Part shown: in pieces, positions 1 to 9,519 of the stretch | Layout: each line of letters starts with the position of its first letter | Position numbering within the stretch: position 1 is the stretch's first letter | Assembly (NCBI GenBank): GCA_029258605.1 | Contig: JARHYE010000057.1 | Location: forward strand, 1-42,120 | Origin: Ruminococcus sp. | Lineage (GTDB): Bacteria; Bacillota; Clostridia; Lachnospirales; Lachnospiraceae | Direction: 5' to 3' | Length of the DNA stretch: 42,120 bases | Position numbers and translations under genes: made by a program | The notes under the pieces: model-generated | What the model saw: only the letters and a program-made list of their open reading frames with translations | The model's database searches: none | What the model was told of the DNA's origin: nothing

Positions 1-1379
1 GAATTGGAGCGAAACTTCCAAAAGGTGCTCTTTTAGTAGGACCTCCAGGTACGGGTAAGACATTGCTAGCAAAAGCGGTCGCAGGAGAAGCAAAAGTTCC
101 ATTTTTCTCTCTGTCAGGATCGGCTTTTGTCGAAATGTATGTAGGTGTTGGTGCTTCACGTGTCCGTGATTTGTTTAGACAAGCACAGCAGATGGCCCCA
201 TGTATTGTTTTCATTGATGAAATTGATGCCATTGGTAAGAGTAGAGATACTGCCATGGGAGGAAATGATGAAAGAGAACAAACATTAAACCAATTACTAG
301 CAGAGATGGATGGATTTGATACCAACAAAGGACTTTTGTTGTTAGCAGCCACAAACAGACCAGAAGTTTTAGATCCAGCATTGTTAAGACCAGGTCGTTT
401 TGATCGTCGAATTATTGTAGATAAACCAGATTTAAAAGGACGAATTGATATATTAAAGGTACATTCGAAAGATGTCAAGATGGACGAAACAGTTGATTTG
501 GAGGCGATTGCACTTGCAACTTCGGGAGCTGTTGGATCTGATCTTGCTAATATGATCAATGAGGCAGCAATTACTGCTGTAAAACATGGCAGAAATGTGG
601 TAAGTCAAAAAGATCTTTTTGAAGCAGTAGAGGTGGTATTGGTCGGAAAAGAAAAGAAGGATCGAATCATGAGTGAGGAGGAAAGAAAGATTGTTTCTTA
701 TCACGAGGTGGGTCACGCACTTGTAAGTGCACTTCAAAAAGATTCTGAACCAGTACAAAAGATTACGATTGTGCCAAGAACAATGGGAGCATTGGGCTAT
801 GTGATGCAGACACCGGAAGAAGAAAAATTCTTAAATACAAAGAAGGAATTGGAAGCAATGCTAGTGGGAGCTCTTGCAGGACGTGCAGCGGAGGAAATTG
901 TTTTTGATACAGTTACGACTGGGGCATCTAATGACATAGAACAAGCTACCAAGATTGCCAGAGCAATGATCACACAATATGGTATGTCTGAAAAATTTGG
1001 ATTGATCGGATTGGAATCGATTCAAAATCGTTATTTAGATGGTCGTCCTGTTATGAATTGTGGAGAAACTACTGCAGGAGAAATTGATGCGGAAGTAATG
1101 GCTATGCTTAAGAGAGCATATGCAGAGGCGAAGAGACTTCTCAATGAGAATCGTGAAGCATTAGATCAGATTGCCGCATTCCTTATTGAGAAAGAAACAA
1201 TCACTGGAAAAGAATTTATGAAAATATTCCGTGAAGTGCAAGGCATAGAAGAGATAGAAGATGAAGGGGAACTTTCAGAAAAAAAAGAAGTTCGTATTGC
1301 TATGAAGCCATCAACACAGCTGCAGCAAGAAGAAACAGAAATAGAAGAAAAAGAAATAGAAGAAAAAGAAGAGAAATAA
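1..1379 (+). CDS. ftsH: ATP-dependent zinc metalloprotease FtsH (3' part)
   Basis: Membrane-anchored AAA+ protease that unfolds and degrades membrane and short-lived cytosolic proteins. The window opens inside the gene: the reading frame is open from base 3, giving 458 residues, so the N-terminal membrane part is outside. Visible in order are Walker A GPPGTGKT (about 42-65), Walker B with FIDEIDAIG, the second region of homology ending in RPGRFDRR, and the zinc-protease motif HEVGH at 702-716 (the family norm is HEAGH or HExGH). The third metal-ligand region, ASNDIEQAT, follows. The C-terminus is an acidic tail rich in Glu and Lys, partly encoded by a 15-bp unit present twice in tandem (1338-1367). 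A strong intrinsic terminator follows 9 bases after the stop codon. Confidence 0.98.
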   Translation, partial: IGAKLPKGALLVGPPGTGKTLLAKAVAGEAKVPFFSLSGSAFVEMYVGVGASRVRDLFRQAQQMAPCIVFIDEIDAIGKSRDTAMGGNDEREQTLNQLLAEMDGFDTNKGLLLLAATNRPEVLDPALLRPGRFDRRIIVDKPDLKGRIDILKVHSKDVKMDETVDLEAIALATSGAVGSDLANMINEAAITAVKHGRNVVSQKDLFEAVEVVLVGKEKKDRIMSEEERKIVSYHEVGHALVSALQKDSEPVQKITIVPRTMGALGYVMQTPEEEKFLNTKKELEAMLVGALAGRAAEEIVFDTVTTGASNDIEQATKIARAMITQYGMSEKFGLIGLESIQNRYLDGRPVMNCGETTAGEIDAEVMAMLKRAYAEAKRLLNENREALDQIAAFLIEKETITGKEFMKIFREVQGIEEIEDEGELSEKKEVRIAMKPSTQLQQEETEIEEKEIEEKEEK

Positions 1380-1387
1380 TCTTCAAA

Positions 1388-1422
1388 CAGGCAGGATTTT
1401 TTTAAGTCCTGCCTGCTTTTTT
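1388..1422 (+). terminator. Intrinsic terminator of ftsH
   Basis: A perfect 9-bp stem (CAGGCAGGA at 1388-1396, TCCTGCCTG at 1407-1415) with a 10-base loop is followed by a C and six T. It lies directly behind the ftsH stop codon and separates ftsH from uvrC. Confidence 0.92.
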
Positions 1423-1467
1423 ATCGCTAATTACGTTGCAAAAGTATCAAGCATTCATAAATAAAAC

Positions 1468-1496
1468 TTCACAAAAGAGGACACATGTTTTATAAT
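1468..1496 (+). promoter_or_regulatory. Sigma-A type promoter of uvrC
   Basis: TTCACA (1468-1473), a 17-base spacer and a perfect TATAAT (1491-1496). The expected transcription start, about 7 bases after the -10 box, falls on 1503-1504, which is the uvrC ATG itself. A transcript from this promoter would be leaderless or nearly so. Confidence 0.75.
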
Positions 1497-1503
1497 AAAA
1501 TAC

Positions 1504-3354
1504 ATGGAAAATAACTTTAATATACAAGAAGAATTGAAAAAATTACCTGGTCAGCCAGGTGTTTATATTATGCATGATGAAGAGGATCACATCATTTATG
1601 TAGGGAAAGCAGTTAGCTTAAAGAATCGTGTTAGACAATACTTTCAGAGTAGTCGAAACAAAGGGGTTAAGATAGAACAAATGGTTACTCATATTAGAAG
1701 ATTTGAGTACATTGTAACCGATTCAGAGCTTGAGGCTCTCGTTTTAGAGTGTAATCTTATTAAAGAACATCATCCGAAATATAATACCATGTTAATGGAT
1801 GATAAGACCTATCCATTTATAAAAGTTACAGTGAATGAGGAATATCCAAGAGTTTTATTAGCAAGAAAGATGGCAAAGGATAAGGCGAAATATTTTGGAC
1901 CATATACAAGTGCCGGAGCAGTCAGAGATACGTTAGATCTTTTACACAGATTATTTCATATAAGAAGTTGTAATCGAAATCTTCCAAAGGATATAGGAAA
2001 AGACCGCCCTTGTCTGAATTATCATATTCACCAGTGTGATGCACCTTGCCAGGGGTATATTACAAAAGAAGAGTATGCCAAATATGTACAAAAGGTTCTG
2101 CGGTTTTTAAATGGGGATTATGAAAGTGTTGTAAAAGATTTAGAAGAGAAAATGAATATTGCATCGGAAGAGTTGGAGTTTGAGAAAGCAATTGAATATA
2201 GAGAACTTATTGGAAGCGTAAAAAAGATCGCACAGAAACAAAAAATCACAGATAGTAGTGGGCTGGATCGTGATGTTTTGGCGGCAGCAGCAGAAGGGGA
2301 AGATGCTGTTGTACAAGTGTTTTTCATACGTGGTGGTAAGTTGATTGGGCGTGACCATTTTTACCTAAGGATTACGAAAGGTGAGCCGCTAAAAGAAGTG
2401 CTAAATAGTTTTATAAAGCAATATTATGCGGGAACTCCTTTTATTCCAACAGAGCTTATGTTGGAAGAAGAACTCCCGGATGCTAAGCTTTTAGAAGATT
2501 GGTTAAGTGCAAAAAGAGGGGGGAAAGTTACACTTCGTGTTCCTAAAAAAGGAACAAAAGAAAAACTAGTGGAACTTGCAAAACAAAATGCGGTTATGGT
2601 ACTTAGCAAAGACAAAGAAAGACTGAAAAGAGAAGAGAAAAAGACCATAGGAGCCGTACAAGAGTTAGAAGAATTGTTAGGCATTTCCGGCCTTAACCGA
2701 ATGGAAGCATATGATATCTCGAATACCAATGGTTTTGAATCCGTAGGATCTATGATTGTTTACGAAAAAGGGAAACCGAAACGAAACGATTACCGTAAAT
2801 TTAAGATCAAGGGTATTCAAGGCGCGGATGATTATGGAAGTATGAGAGAGGTTCTTACAAGACGATTTGTCCACGGACTAAAAGAAAGGGAAGACGATAA
2901 AATACATGGTGGTTTTACGGTTTTTCCAGACATTATTCTTATGGATGGAGGAAAAGGGCAAGTTAATATTGCAATACAAGTTTTGGAAGAATTAAAGTTA
3001 GTAATTCCAGTATGCGGTATGGTAAAAGACGATAATCACCGTACAAGAGGCCTTTACTATCAAAATGAAGAGATTCCGATTGATAAGTCTTGTGAAGCGT
3101 TTAAGTTGATTACAAGAATACAAGATGAAGCGCATAGATTTGCAATCGAATACCACAGGAGACTTAGAGGAAAAGAGCAGGTGCATTCTATATTAGATGA
3201 TATAGAAGGAATCGGACCTGCAAGAAGAAAAGCGTTAATGAGGCAATATATGAGCTTGGATAAAATAAAAGAGGCCTCCATAGAAGAGCTTATGAAAATC
3301 CCTTCTATGAATGAAAAATCAGCAACATCTGTGTATCAATTTTTTCACAGATAA
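1504..3354 (+). CDS. uvrC: Excinuclease ABC subunit C
   Basis: Dual-incision nuclease of nucleotide excision repair; it is recruited by UvrB and cuts on both sides of a DNA lesion. The 616 residues fit the family. The N-terminal GIY-YIG nuclease is shown by PGVYIM and IIYVGKA near residues 17-35. A UVR helical hairpin (UvrB contact) lies around 205-240. The C-terminal RNase H-like endonuclease supplies its acidic residues in AYDISN and ILMDGGKGQ, with a His in DEAHRFAI. Tandem helix-hairpin-helix DNA-binding motifs ([20 protein letters not shown]) end the protein. The N-terminal length before LPGQPG fits other UvrC proteins, so the ATG at 1504 is probably correct, yet no Shine-Dalgarno sequence sits at a normal distance. 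hprK follows 29 bases later, so co-transcription is likely. Confidence 0.97.
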   Translation: MENNFNIQEELKKLPGQPGVYIMHDEEDHIIYVGKAVSLKNRVRQYFQSSRNKGVKIEQMVTHIRRFEYIVTDSELEALVLECNLIKEHHPKYNTMLMDDKTYPFIKVTVNEEYPRVLLARKMAKDKAKYFGPYTSAGAVRDTLDLLHRLFHIRSCNRNLPKDIGKDRPCLNYHIHQCDAPCQGYITKEEYAKYVQKVLRFLNGDYESVVKDLEEKMNIASEELEFEKAIEYRELIGSVKKIAQKQKITDSSGLDRDVLAAAAEGEDAVVQVFFIRGGKLIGRDHFYLRITKGEPLKEVLNSFIKQYYAGTPFIPTELMLEEELPDAKLLEDWLSAKRGGKVTLRVPKKGTKEKLVELAKQNAVMVLSKDKERLKREEKKTIGAVQELEELLGISGLNRMEAYDISNTNGFESVGSMIVYEKGKPKRNDYRKFKIKGIQGADDYGSMREVLTRRFVHGLKEREDDKIHGGFTVFPDIILMDGGKGQVNIAIQVLEELKLVIPVCGMVKDDNHRTRGLYYQNEEIPIDKSCEAFKLITRIQDEAHRFAIEYHRRLRGKEQVHSILDDIEGIGPARRKALMRQYMSLDKIKEASIEELMKIPSMNEKSATSVYQFFHR

Positions 3355-3383
3355 AAATATAATATAAATCAAAGGAGATTATT

Positions 3384-4316
3384 ATGGCACGAGGAGTAGA
3401 TTTACAAGAAATTGTAGAAAAAATGAATTTAAAAAATATGACTCCGGACGTAGATCTTTCAAGAATAAAGGTTACAGTACCGGATATCAACAGACCAGGC
3501 CTTCAACTGGCAGGATTTCTTGACAATTTTGATGCAGCCAGAGTTCAGGTTATTGGATATGTAGAATTTCGTTATCTACAAACATTAAGTGAAGAAAGAA
3601 AAAGTGAAATTTATGATGATTTTCTCAAGTTTGACGTACCATGTGTTGTATACTGTCGAGATATTGAACCAGAAGAAATTCTTCTTCAAAAAGCAATAGA
3701 GCGTGGAATTCCAGTATTTAAAACTTGCAAATCCACTTCCGCATTTATGGGCGAGATTATTCGTTGGTTGAATGTTAAACTTGCACCATGTATCTCGATT
3801 CACGGTGTTTTGGTTGATGTATATGGAGTTGGTGTGTTGATCATGGGTGAAAGTGGAATCGGTAAAAGTGAGGCTGCTTTGGAATTGATCAAAAGAGGAC
3901 ATCGTCTTGTAACAGATGATGTGGTAGAGATTCGAAAAGTGAGTGATGAGACGTTGGTAGGAAGTGCTCCAGATATCACACGTCACTTCATAGAACTGAG
4001 AGGAATCGGTATCGTAGATGTGAAATCTATGTTTGGTGTGCAAAGCGTACGTGAGACGCAGAATATTGATCTTGTCATTACCCTCGAGGAATGGAGTCGT
4101 GACAAAGAATATGATCGTTTGGGATTAGAAGAACAATATACAGAATTTCTTGGCAATAGAGTTGTGTGTCATCACATTCCAATTCGCCCTGGACGAAATC
4201 TGGCGATTATCGTTGAATCAGCTGCAGTTAACCACAGACAAAAACAAATGGGATACAATGCAGCTCAGGAATTGTACAAGCGTGTACAAGAAAATCTTGC
4301 AAAAAATCGATCATAA
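3384..4316 (+). CDS. hprK: HPr kinase/phosphorylase
   Basis: Bifunctional sensor enzyme of Gram-positive carbon catabolite repression. It phosphorylates Ser46 of the phosphocarrier HPr with ATP or PPi and removes the phosphate by phosphorolysis. The 310-residue length is normal. The N-terminal half is the family's regulatory domain. The C-terminal half carries the Walker A loop GESGIGKS around residue 155, TDDVVEI just after it, and the family signature LRGIGIVDVKSMFG around 205-220. An AAAGGAG ribosome-binding site lies directly upstream. It sits between uvrC and a ROK sugar kinase, with 20 bases to the latter. This suggests one operon coupling sugar sensing with phosphorylation. Confidence 0.97.
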   Translation: MARGVDLQEIVEKMNLKNMTPDVDLSRIKVTVPDINRPGLQLAGFLDNFDAARVQVIGYVEFRYLQTLSEERKSEIYDDFLKFDVPCVVYCRDIEPEEILLQKAIERGIPVFKTCKSTSAFMGEIIRWLNVKLAPCISIHGVLVDVYGVGVLIMGESGIGKSEAALELIKRGHRLVTDDVVEIRKVSDETLVGSAPDITRHFIELRGIGIVDVKSMFGVQSVRETQNIDLVITLEEWSRDKEYDRLGLEEQYTEFLGNRVVCHHIPIRPGRNLAIIVESAAVNHRQKQMGYNAAQELYKRVQENLAKNRS

Positions 4317-4336
4317 AAGAATAAGGAGAGTACGAT

Positions 4337-5272
4337 ATGAAATATTGTTTCGGTGTGGATCTTGGCGGAACAACAGTGAAGTTAGGGCTTTTTGAAGAAA
4401 ATGGAACAGTAGTTGACAAGTGGGAAATTGTTACAAATACAAAAAATGAAGGAGAAGCAATTCTTCCAGATATTTCAAAAACAATTTCAGACAAGATGGA
4501 AGAACGAAAAATAGATAAAGCGGACGTCGTTGGTGTTGGTATGGGAGTACCAGCTCCGGTTACAGCAGAAGGTACTGTAAAAGGAAGTGCAAATCTTGGA
4601 TGGAAACACAAAGAGGTAAAGAAAGAGCTGGAAGCTCTTCTAGGATTTGAGGTAAGTGTTGGAAATGATGCCAATGTAGCAGCGTTGGGAGAAATGTGGA
4701 AAGGCGGCGGTTCTGGTGAAAAAAATATGATCATGGTTACACTCGGAACTGGAGTCGGCGGTGGAATCATCTTTGATGGTCAGATCGCAATTGGAAACAA
4801 TGGTGCAGGTGGAGAGATTGGTCATATTTGTGTTAACTATGAAGAAACAGAAATATGTGGATGTGGAAATAGAGGTTGTTTAGAGCAGTATGCATCTGCT
4901 ACAGGAATTGTCCGCCTGGCAAAAAGAAAACTTGCAACCGAAACAAGAACGACCAAGCTTGTTAAGGAGACTGTCACAGCGAAAGATGTATTTGATAGTG
5001 TAAAAGAAGGCGATTTGGTTGCACGTGAGGTTGCAGAGGAGTTTGGACATTATTTAGGATATGCGCTTGCTAATATTTGTACCCTCATGGATCCAGCTGT
5101 CATTGTTATCGGTGGAGGCGTATCAAAAGCGGGAGATATTTTATTAGAATTTGTAGAAAAAGCTTTTCAAGAACGAGTTTTCTTTGCAAATAAAAATGTA
5201 AAATTTGCTCTTGCCAAATTAGGGAACGATGCTGGAATTTATGGAGCGGCAAAGATGATTCTTGAAGATTAG
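4337..5272 (+). CDS. glk: ROK-family glucokinase
   Basis: Phosphorylates glucose to glucose-6-phosphate with ATP in the cytosol. The 311 residues start with the phosphate-binding motif DLGGTTVKLG. They also contain the sugar-binding segment GNDANVAALGE, LGTGVGGGI, and the ROK signature GAGGEIGH followed by the zinc-binding CGCGNRGCLEQYAS. There is no N-terminal helix-turn-helix, so this is a kinase and not a NagC/XylR-type repressor. The ribosome-binding site AAGGAG precedes the ATG. Position after hprK fits a role in glycolytic entry. Glucose is inferred from the family; another hexose cannot be excluded. A strong terminator follows. Confidence 0.92.
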   Translation: MKYCFGVDLGGTTVKLGLFEENGTVVDKWEIVTNTKNEGEAILPDISKTISDKMEERKIDKADVVGVGMGVPAPVTAEGTVKGSANLGWKHKEVKKELEALLGFEVSVGNDANVAALGEMWKGGGSGEKNMIMVTLGTGVGGGIIFDGQIAIGNNGAGGEIGHICVNYEETEICGCGNRGCLEQYASATGIVRLAKRKLATETRTTKLVKETVTAKDVFDSVKEGDLVAREVAEEFGHYLGYALANICTLMDPAVIVIGGGVSKAGDILLEFVEKAFQERVFFANKNVKFALAKLGNDAGIYGAAKMILED

Positions 5273-5280
5273 AAAAATAA

Positions 5281-5320
5281 AAAAGTAGTCAGGCAAATAT
5301 TTCTTGCCTGACTACTTTTT
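5281..5320. terminator. Bidirectional terminator between glk and pbp1A
   Basis: A perfect 16-bp inverted repeat (5281-5296 with 5304-5319) has a 7-base loop. The A-rich left arm and T-rich right arm give a U-tract on either strand. It ends the uvrC-hprK-glk unit on the plus strand and the penicillin-binding protein gene on the minus strand, whose stop codon is 16 bases away. Confidence 0.93.
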
Positions 5321-5335
5321 TAGATTGTTTTTTCA

Positions 5336-7882
5336 TTAATCATCGGAACCACCCGGATTTGTAGAAGAATCTGGTGTAGTAGGAGTTGATCCATTACCAG
5401 AGTCTGGAGTAGGATTCTGAGGTGTTTCACCTGAGTTATCATCGCTATCTTCAGAATCTTCCTTATCCTTGTCTTTGTCCTTATCTTTATCTTTGTTTTT
5501 ATCTTTGTCTTTGTGTTTGTTTTCAACGACATGACCTGGACAACTTTGAGAAGGTGCTGTTCCTGTCGCAAAATATTCTGTCTTTGCAGGGCAACTATTT
5601 GTTGCAAGTAAACCTGTTTGAGTACAGATTGTCTTCTTTTGAATGGATTCTGGAATTTCAAAATCTTTATAAGGTAAAGACTCATGTACCTGACTCATGA
5701 TCTGTCTCCAAAGACGTTGTACATAGATTTCGTCGTTGATGACATTTAAGGTCTTATAAGAATCAAAACCACTCCACATAGCACAAGTGTAGTATGGGGT
5801 AAATCCACAGAACCAAAGATCGTTTCTTAAATCAGAAGTACCCGTTGTACCAGTTTTTCCAGCGATGGCCATATTTGGAAAGTTTGCAGTTGTACCAGTA
5901 CCAATGGTCACTACATCTTGTAAACAACTTGTAAGTAAAGCAGCAGTAGAGTCTTTGATCACTCGATGGGTTAAAGGTGTTGTATTGTCTAATAGAATAT
6001 TTCCTTCGTGATCAAGAACCTTTGTATAAAGGATTGGTTTCGTGTAAACTCCGTTATTTGCAATTGTTGCGTAAGCGGCAGAAAGTTCAAGGTTGCTGAC
6101 ACCTCTTGTAATACCACCTAAAGCAAGCGGTTGTTGAAGATCATCGTTTCCATCATATTTGGAAGCTTCTTCTCTGCTTACGAGAGAAGTGAATCCGTAA
6201 TTTTTAAGCATATCAAATCCGGTTTCAATACCAATATCTGTTAATGTTTTTACGGCAACAACGTTCATAGATTGTTCAATTGCGTGACGAATGTTTGTTG
6301 TTCCAATATAAGTTCCACTCCAGTTAGGCACATCGGAACCATTGGCATATTTATATGGTTCATCTACGATTGGAGTGGCAAGTGTATATCCAGCTGAATC
6401 AAGAGCAGGGGAATATACAGCAAGGGGTTTAAAGCAAGATCCAGGTTGTCTGTAGGAATCAACGGCACGATTTAAAGAAAGATTTACTTTCTTGTCCCCA
6501 CGTCCTCCTACAATTGCTTTTACATGACCTGTATGTTGATCCATCAATACCATGGAAATCTGAGGTTGCGGAGAAAGATTAATGTTTTCGAAAACAGTGT
6601 CTGTCTCTTTGATTCCTAATGTATTTTTGTATTCATCAATAGCAGCCTGAGCTTCTTCTGGACTTGAAAAATCTAAAGGATATTTTTCGCCGTAGGTTTC
6701 TGATAAATAAGCTTTTAACATTTCTTTGCTGTAGTTATCAGAAGTTCCATCAGAATGAGTTACAGTTAAAGCATATTCTAAGCCATACTCTACATGGTCA
6801 GGGTAGTTCGAAGGATCAGAAAGAACAGTATCACAAATGTTTTGAATATTTCTGTCTTGGGTTGCAACGATAGTTAACCCACCGCTGTAAACGAGGTTGT
6901 AAGCTTGTGTCTCTGAAAAGTTTTTACGGCTGATCAGATCATCGATTACCTGACGAAATACAGCATCTACAAAGTAGGAATTAGCAATTTCTTCTGGTTC
7001 AGCATCAGCAGTTTCTTTAATTCGATCATACACAGTATCGGCTTTGGCTTCGTCATATTGCTCCTGAGAAATATATTCTTGCTCTAGCATCTTTTGCAAA
7101 ACAAGTTCACGTCGTCTTGCATTTGCATCTGGATGAAGAATTGGATCAAACTGTGTTGGACTTTGTGTAATACCAGCGATTACGGCACATTCGGATAATG
7201 TCAATTCAGAGGCATCTTTTCCAAAATATCTTTTCGATGCTGTTTGAATTCCAAGGCAGCCTTGTCCTAAATTGATGGTGTTCATATAGGCTTCCAGGAT
7301 TTCTTTTTTGTTCATTTGTTTTTCTACCTGTACAGCCAAATATTGTTCTTGAAGTTTACGTTCGAGCCTGTCCAAAAATGTTTTCTCTTCTGTAAAGTTC
7401 GGGAAAACATTGTTTTTGATCAGCTGTTGAGTGAGTGTACTTGCCCCTTCTGAAAGATGACCAGATAAAATCCCTTTTACACCCGCTCTTATAATTCCAA
7501 GAATATCAATACCGTTGTGGTCGTAGAAACGTTCATCTTCAATTGCTACAAATGCGTGCGCAAGATCTTTTGGGATTTCATCGTATGTCTTATAGATACG
7601 ATTGGATCCTTTCTGGAAAAAAGAATCTAAAGTATTTCCAGATTCATCAACAACAAAAGTAGTTGTGCCTGAAGGCTTGACATCGGATTCTTTAATAACG
7701 GGAGTTTTATCGATTGTTTTTTTAATAAAGATACCAGCACCAGCTGCTCCACAGACTCCTATGACCAAAATGAAAATAAGAAAGAATTTGAAGAATGTTA
7801 CTCCAATCTTTTTTTTATGCCTTCTTTTTCTAGAAGAAATATTCTTCTTTTTTGCTCTAATATTTTTTTCTCCGTAATTCAT
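5336..7882 (-). CDS. Class A penicillin-binding protein (PBP1A type)
   Basis: Bifunctional cell-wall synthase: it polymerises lipid II into glycan strands and crosslinks stem peptides outside the membrane. Of 848 residues, the first 30 or so are strongly basic and cytoplasmic, followed by one transmembrane helix (about 28-52). The GT51 glycosyltransferase domain shows EDERFYDHNGID, EGASTLTQQLIKN and KKEILEAYMN. The transpeptidase domain has the SxxK motif SCFK, the SxN motif SMN and KTGTTG, so all three active-site motifs are present. After the domain comes a spaced Cys segment (ICTQTG, NSCPAKT, SCPGH). A low-complexity tail of about 60 residues then alternates Lys-Asp before becoming Ser/Asp/Pro/Thr-rich. 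The start has AAAGGAGG 8-9 bases upstream; a TATAAT -10 (complement of 7913-7918) lies further up, with only a weak -35. Confidence 0.96.
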   Translation of the reverse strand: MNYGEKNIRAKKKNISSRKRRHKKKIGVTFFKFFLIFILVIGVCGAAGAGIFIKKTIDKTPVIKESDVKPSGTTTFVVDESGNTLDSFFQKGSNRIYKTYDEIPKDLAHAFVAIEDERFYDHNGIDILGIIRAGVKGILSGHLSEGASTLTQQLIKNNVFPNFTEEKTFLDRLERKLQEQYLAVQVEKQMNKKEILEAYMNTINLGQGCLGIQTASKRYFGKDASELTLSECAVIAGITQSPTQFDPILHPDANARRRELVLQKMLEQEYISQEQYDEAKADTVYDRIKETADAEPEEIANSYFVDAVFRQVIDDLISRKNFSETQAYNLVYSGGLTIVATQDRNIQNICDTVLSDPSNYPDHVEYGLEYALTVTHSDGTSDNYSKEMLKAYLSETYGEKYPLDFSSPEEAQAAIDEYKNTLGIKETDTVFENINLSPQPQISMVLMDQHTGHVKAIVGGRGDKKVNLSLNRAVDSYRQPGSCFKPLAVYSPALDSAGYTLATPIVDEPYKYANGSDVPNWSGTYIGTTNIRHAIEQSMNVVAVKTLTDIGIETGFDMLKNYGFTSLVSREEASKYDGNDDLQQPLALGGITRGVSNLELSAAYATIANNGVYTKPILYTKVLDHEGNILLDNTTPLTHRVIKDSTAALLTSCLQDVVTIGTGTTANFPNMAIAGKTGTTGTSDLRNDLWFCGFTPYYTCAMWSGFDSYKTLNVINDEIYVQRLWRQIMSQVHESLPYKDFEIPESIQKKTICTQTGLLATNSCPAKTEYFATGTAPSQSCPGHVVENKHKDKDKNKDKDKDKDKDKEDSEDSDDNSGETPQNPTPDSGNGSTPTTPDSSTNPGGSDD

Positions 7883-8051
7883 GAATAATGTCCTCCTTTA
7901 TTCATACACCTCATTATAGCAAATTTATAATTTGAAATAAAGTCAAATCCACAAAAGTTCATATTTCTTCAAAAAATAATTAAGAAATACTTGAGAATTA
8001 CTATATTCATGTTATATGCTATACATATTATAGCGGATTGAGGTATGAATG

Positions 8052-8705
8052 ATGGATAATTATAACACAGCGTATATAGGTGGAAGTGGAGAGTATATAG
8101 AAAAAAAATCTCGATTTATTGGAGAAGTATTTCCAATAGAATCAGAGGAAGAAGCTCTACAATATATAGAAGAAGTAAAAAAACGTTATTGGGATGCAAG
8201 ACACCATTGTTTTGCATATGTATTAAATGGAGAGCAGGTTATCGAAAGATTTAGCGATGATGGAGAGCCAAGTGGAACTGCTGGAAAACCGATTCTTGAT
8301 GTCATAAAAGGAGACAAACTAAAAAATGTTTTGGTCGTTGTAACGCGATACTTTGGAGGGACTCTTCTAGGAACAGGTGGTTTGGTCCGTGCCTATACGT
8401 CAGCAGCACGAGAGGGAATGAATCACAGTACTATTATATCCAAAATTTTAGGAGTTAAACTAAGAATCGGAACAGATTATACTGGACTTGGGAAAATACA
8501 ATATCTATTAGGACAAAAATCCATCCCTATTATTGATACGACTTACACAGAGGAAGTATTTATCACGGTTGTTGTTTCGCTGGAAGAGGAAAAAGTGATT
8601 ACACATGAGATCATAGAAGCTACCAATGCAAAAAGTACGATAGAAAAGGTAGAAGAGTGTTGGTTTGCTTCCATTGGAAAAGAAATTAAATTGTTTGAAA
8701 AGTAA
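8052..8705 (+). CDS. YigZ / IMPACT family protein
   Basis: Member of the conserved YigZ/UPF0029 family related to eukaryotic IMPACT. The biochemical role is not settled; ribosome or translation-stress links are known for the eukaryotic relatives. The 217 residues carry the family hallmarks: KKSRFIGEVFPI near the N-terminus, DARHHCFAYVLN, FSDDGEPSGTAGKPIL and VVVTRYFGGTLLGTGGLVRAY. The C-terminal ferredoxin-like half is less conserved. Two adjacent in-frame ATGs (8049 and 8052) follow a GAGG at 8040-8043; the second has the better spacing. Expressed divergently from the penicillin-binding protein gene. The stop codon is embedded in the left arm of the downstream terminator. Confidence 0.93.
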   Translation: MDNYNTAYIGGSGEYIEKKSRFIGEVFPIESEEEALQYIEEVKKRYWDARHHCFAYVLNGEQVIERFSDDGEPSGTAGKPILDVIKGDKLKNVLVVVTRYFGGTLLGTGGLVRAYTSAAREGMNHSTIISKILGVKLRIGTDYTGLGKIQYLLGQKSIPIIDTTYTEEVFITVVVSLEEEKVITHEIIEATNAKSTIEKVEECWFASIGKEIKLFEK

Positions 8706-8730
8706 AAGGATGCCGTTTGGCATCCTTTTA
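8704..8730. terminator. Bidirectional terminator between yigZ-like gene and hpf
   Basis: A perfect 11-bp stem (8704-8714 with 8719-8729) with the 4-base loop GTTT has A and T runs at its outer ends, so it can act on both strands. The left arm starts inside the stop codon of the upstream gene. The convergent hpf gene ends 14 bases away. Confidence 0.9.
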
Positions 8731-8743
8731 AATTGGGCTTTAT

Positions 8744-9307
8744 TTAATTAAATTCTGGTTCGATCAATCCAAAAGAACCATCTTTTCGTTTGTACACCAC
8801 ATTGACTTCATCTGTCTCAGCATTGCAAAATACGAAGAAAGAATGACCGATCAAATCCATCTGAATGCAAGCGTCCTCTGGATACATTGGTTTAATACCA
8901 AAGCGTTTTGTTTTAACAATTTTAATTTCATCATCTGATACATCATCATCAAGAGAATCTTCTAAAAATTCTTTTTTGAAATTGCTGTTTCCATCGGAGG
9001 AAGCGATAGGATGGCCTTGACTCTTTGCAACAAGTTTATTTTTGTACTTACGAAGTTGACGCTCGATGACTTCTTCTACAAGGTCAATAGAAACGTACAT
9101 ATCAGTACTTGTTTGCTCAGATCGGATAATGCCGCCTTTTACAGGAATTGTAACTTCGATCTTCTGGCGATCCTTCTCAACACTGAGTGTGACGTGAATT
9201 TCCGTTTCAGGAGTGAAATACCTTTCGAGTTTACCTAACTTTTGTTCGATAGTGTCCTTTAAGCCTGCTGTTACGTTGATGTTTTTTCCACTAATAATAA
9301 AATTCAT
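8744..9307 (-). CDS. hpf: Ribosome hibernation promoting factor, long form
   Basis: Binds the decoding region of idle 30S subunits and dimerises 70S ribosomes into inactive 100S particles in stationary phase. The 187 residues match the long two-domain HPF. The N-terminal beta-alpha-beta-beta-beta-alpha domain runs from MNFIISGKNINVTAGL to about residue 100. After an acidic linker (about 115-132) comes the C-terminal dimerisation domain (VKTKRFGIKPMYPEDACIQMDLIGHSFFVF ... GSFGLIEP). The frame is open 17 codons further upstream, but AAAGGAG lies just before the ATG at 9307 and the protein then starts where the family does. Confidence 0.96.
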   Translation of the reverse strand: MNFIISGKNINVTAGLKDTIEQKLGKLERYFTPETEIHVTLSVEKDRQKIEVTIPVKGGIIRSEQTSTDMYVSIDLVEEVIERQLRKYKNKLVAKSQGHPIASSDGNSNFKKEFLEDSLDDDVSDDEIKIVKTKRFGIKPMYPEDACIQMDLIGHSFFVFCNAETDEVNVVYKRKDGSFGLIEPEFN

Positions 9308-9476
9308 ACAATCAACTCCTTTGTTCGTCTTTTGTGAATTTATTATAACATATAACACAAGAAAAGTATATAAAAAAATGAAATTATAACTAATTTCTGA
9401 TAACTAAAATTAAAACATCAAATAATCAACTATTTCAAGAAGGAGTAAAAAGGGGCGTTCGTATTTTGGGATAATA
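9308..9476. other. Intergenic region upstream of hpf
   Basis: It holds the hpf promoter region: on the minus strand a TATAAT-like -10 (complement of 9342-9347) lies about 35 bases before the hpf start, with no convincing -35 box. The rest, 9400-9476, shows no start codon with a ribosome-binding site on either strand and no recognisable element. Confidence 0.45.
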
Positions 9477-9512
9477 AAAAACAGATCTTCAAATAATTAA
9501 AGATCTGTTTTT
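9477..9512 (-). terminator. Terminator of the typA-psiE-femX unit
   Basis: A perfect 13-bp inverted repeat (9477-9489 with 9500-9512) with a 10-base loop. Read on the minus strand it follows the femX-like stop codon by about 7 bases and ends in a U-tract. Confidence 0.88.
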
Positions 9513-9519
9513 AAACATA

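Noticed and set aside
453..758. Antisense open frames of 60-180 codons throughout the window, such as this one.
   Set aside because: They lie inside well-recognised genes on the other strand, lack ribosome-binding sites and show no family features.
8045..8059. An alternative ATG at 8045 for the yigZ-like gene.
   Set aside because: It is out of frame and stops after four codons.
9421..9476. A small gene after AGAAGGAG at about 9437.
   Set aside because: No start codon follows at a usable distance and the frame stops almost at once.
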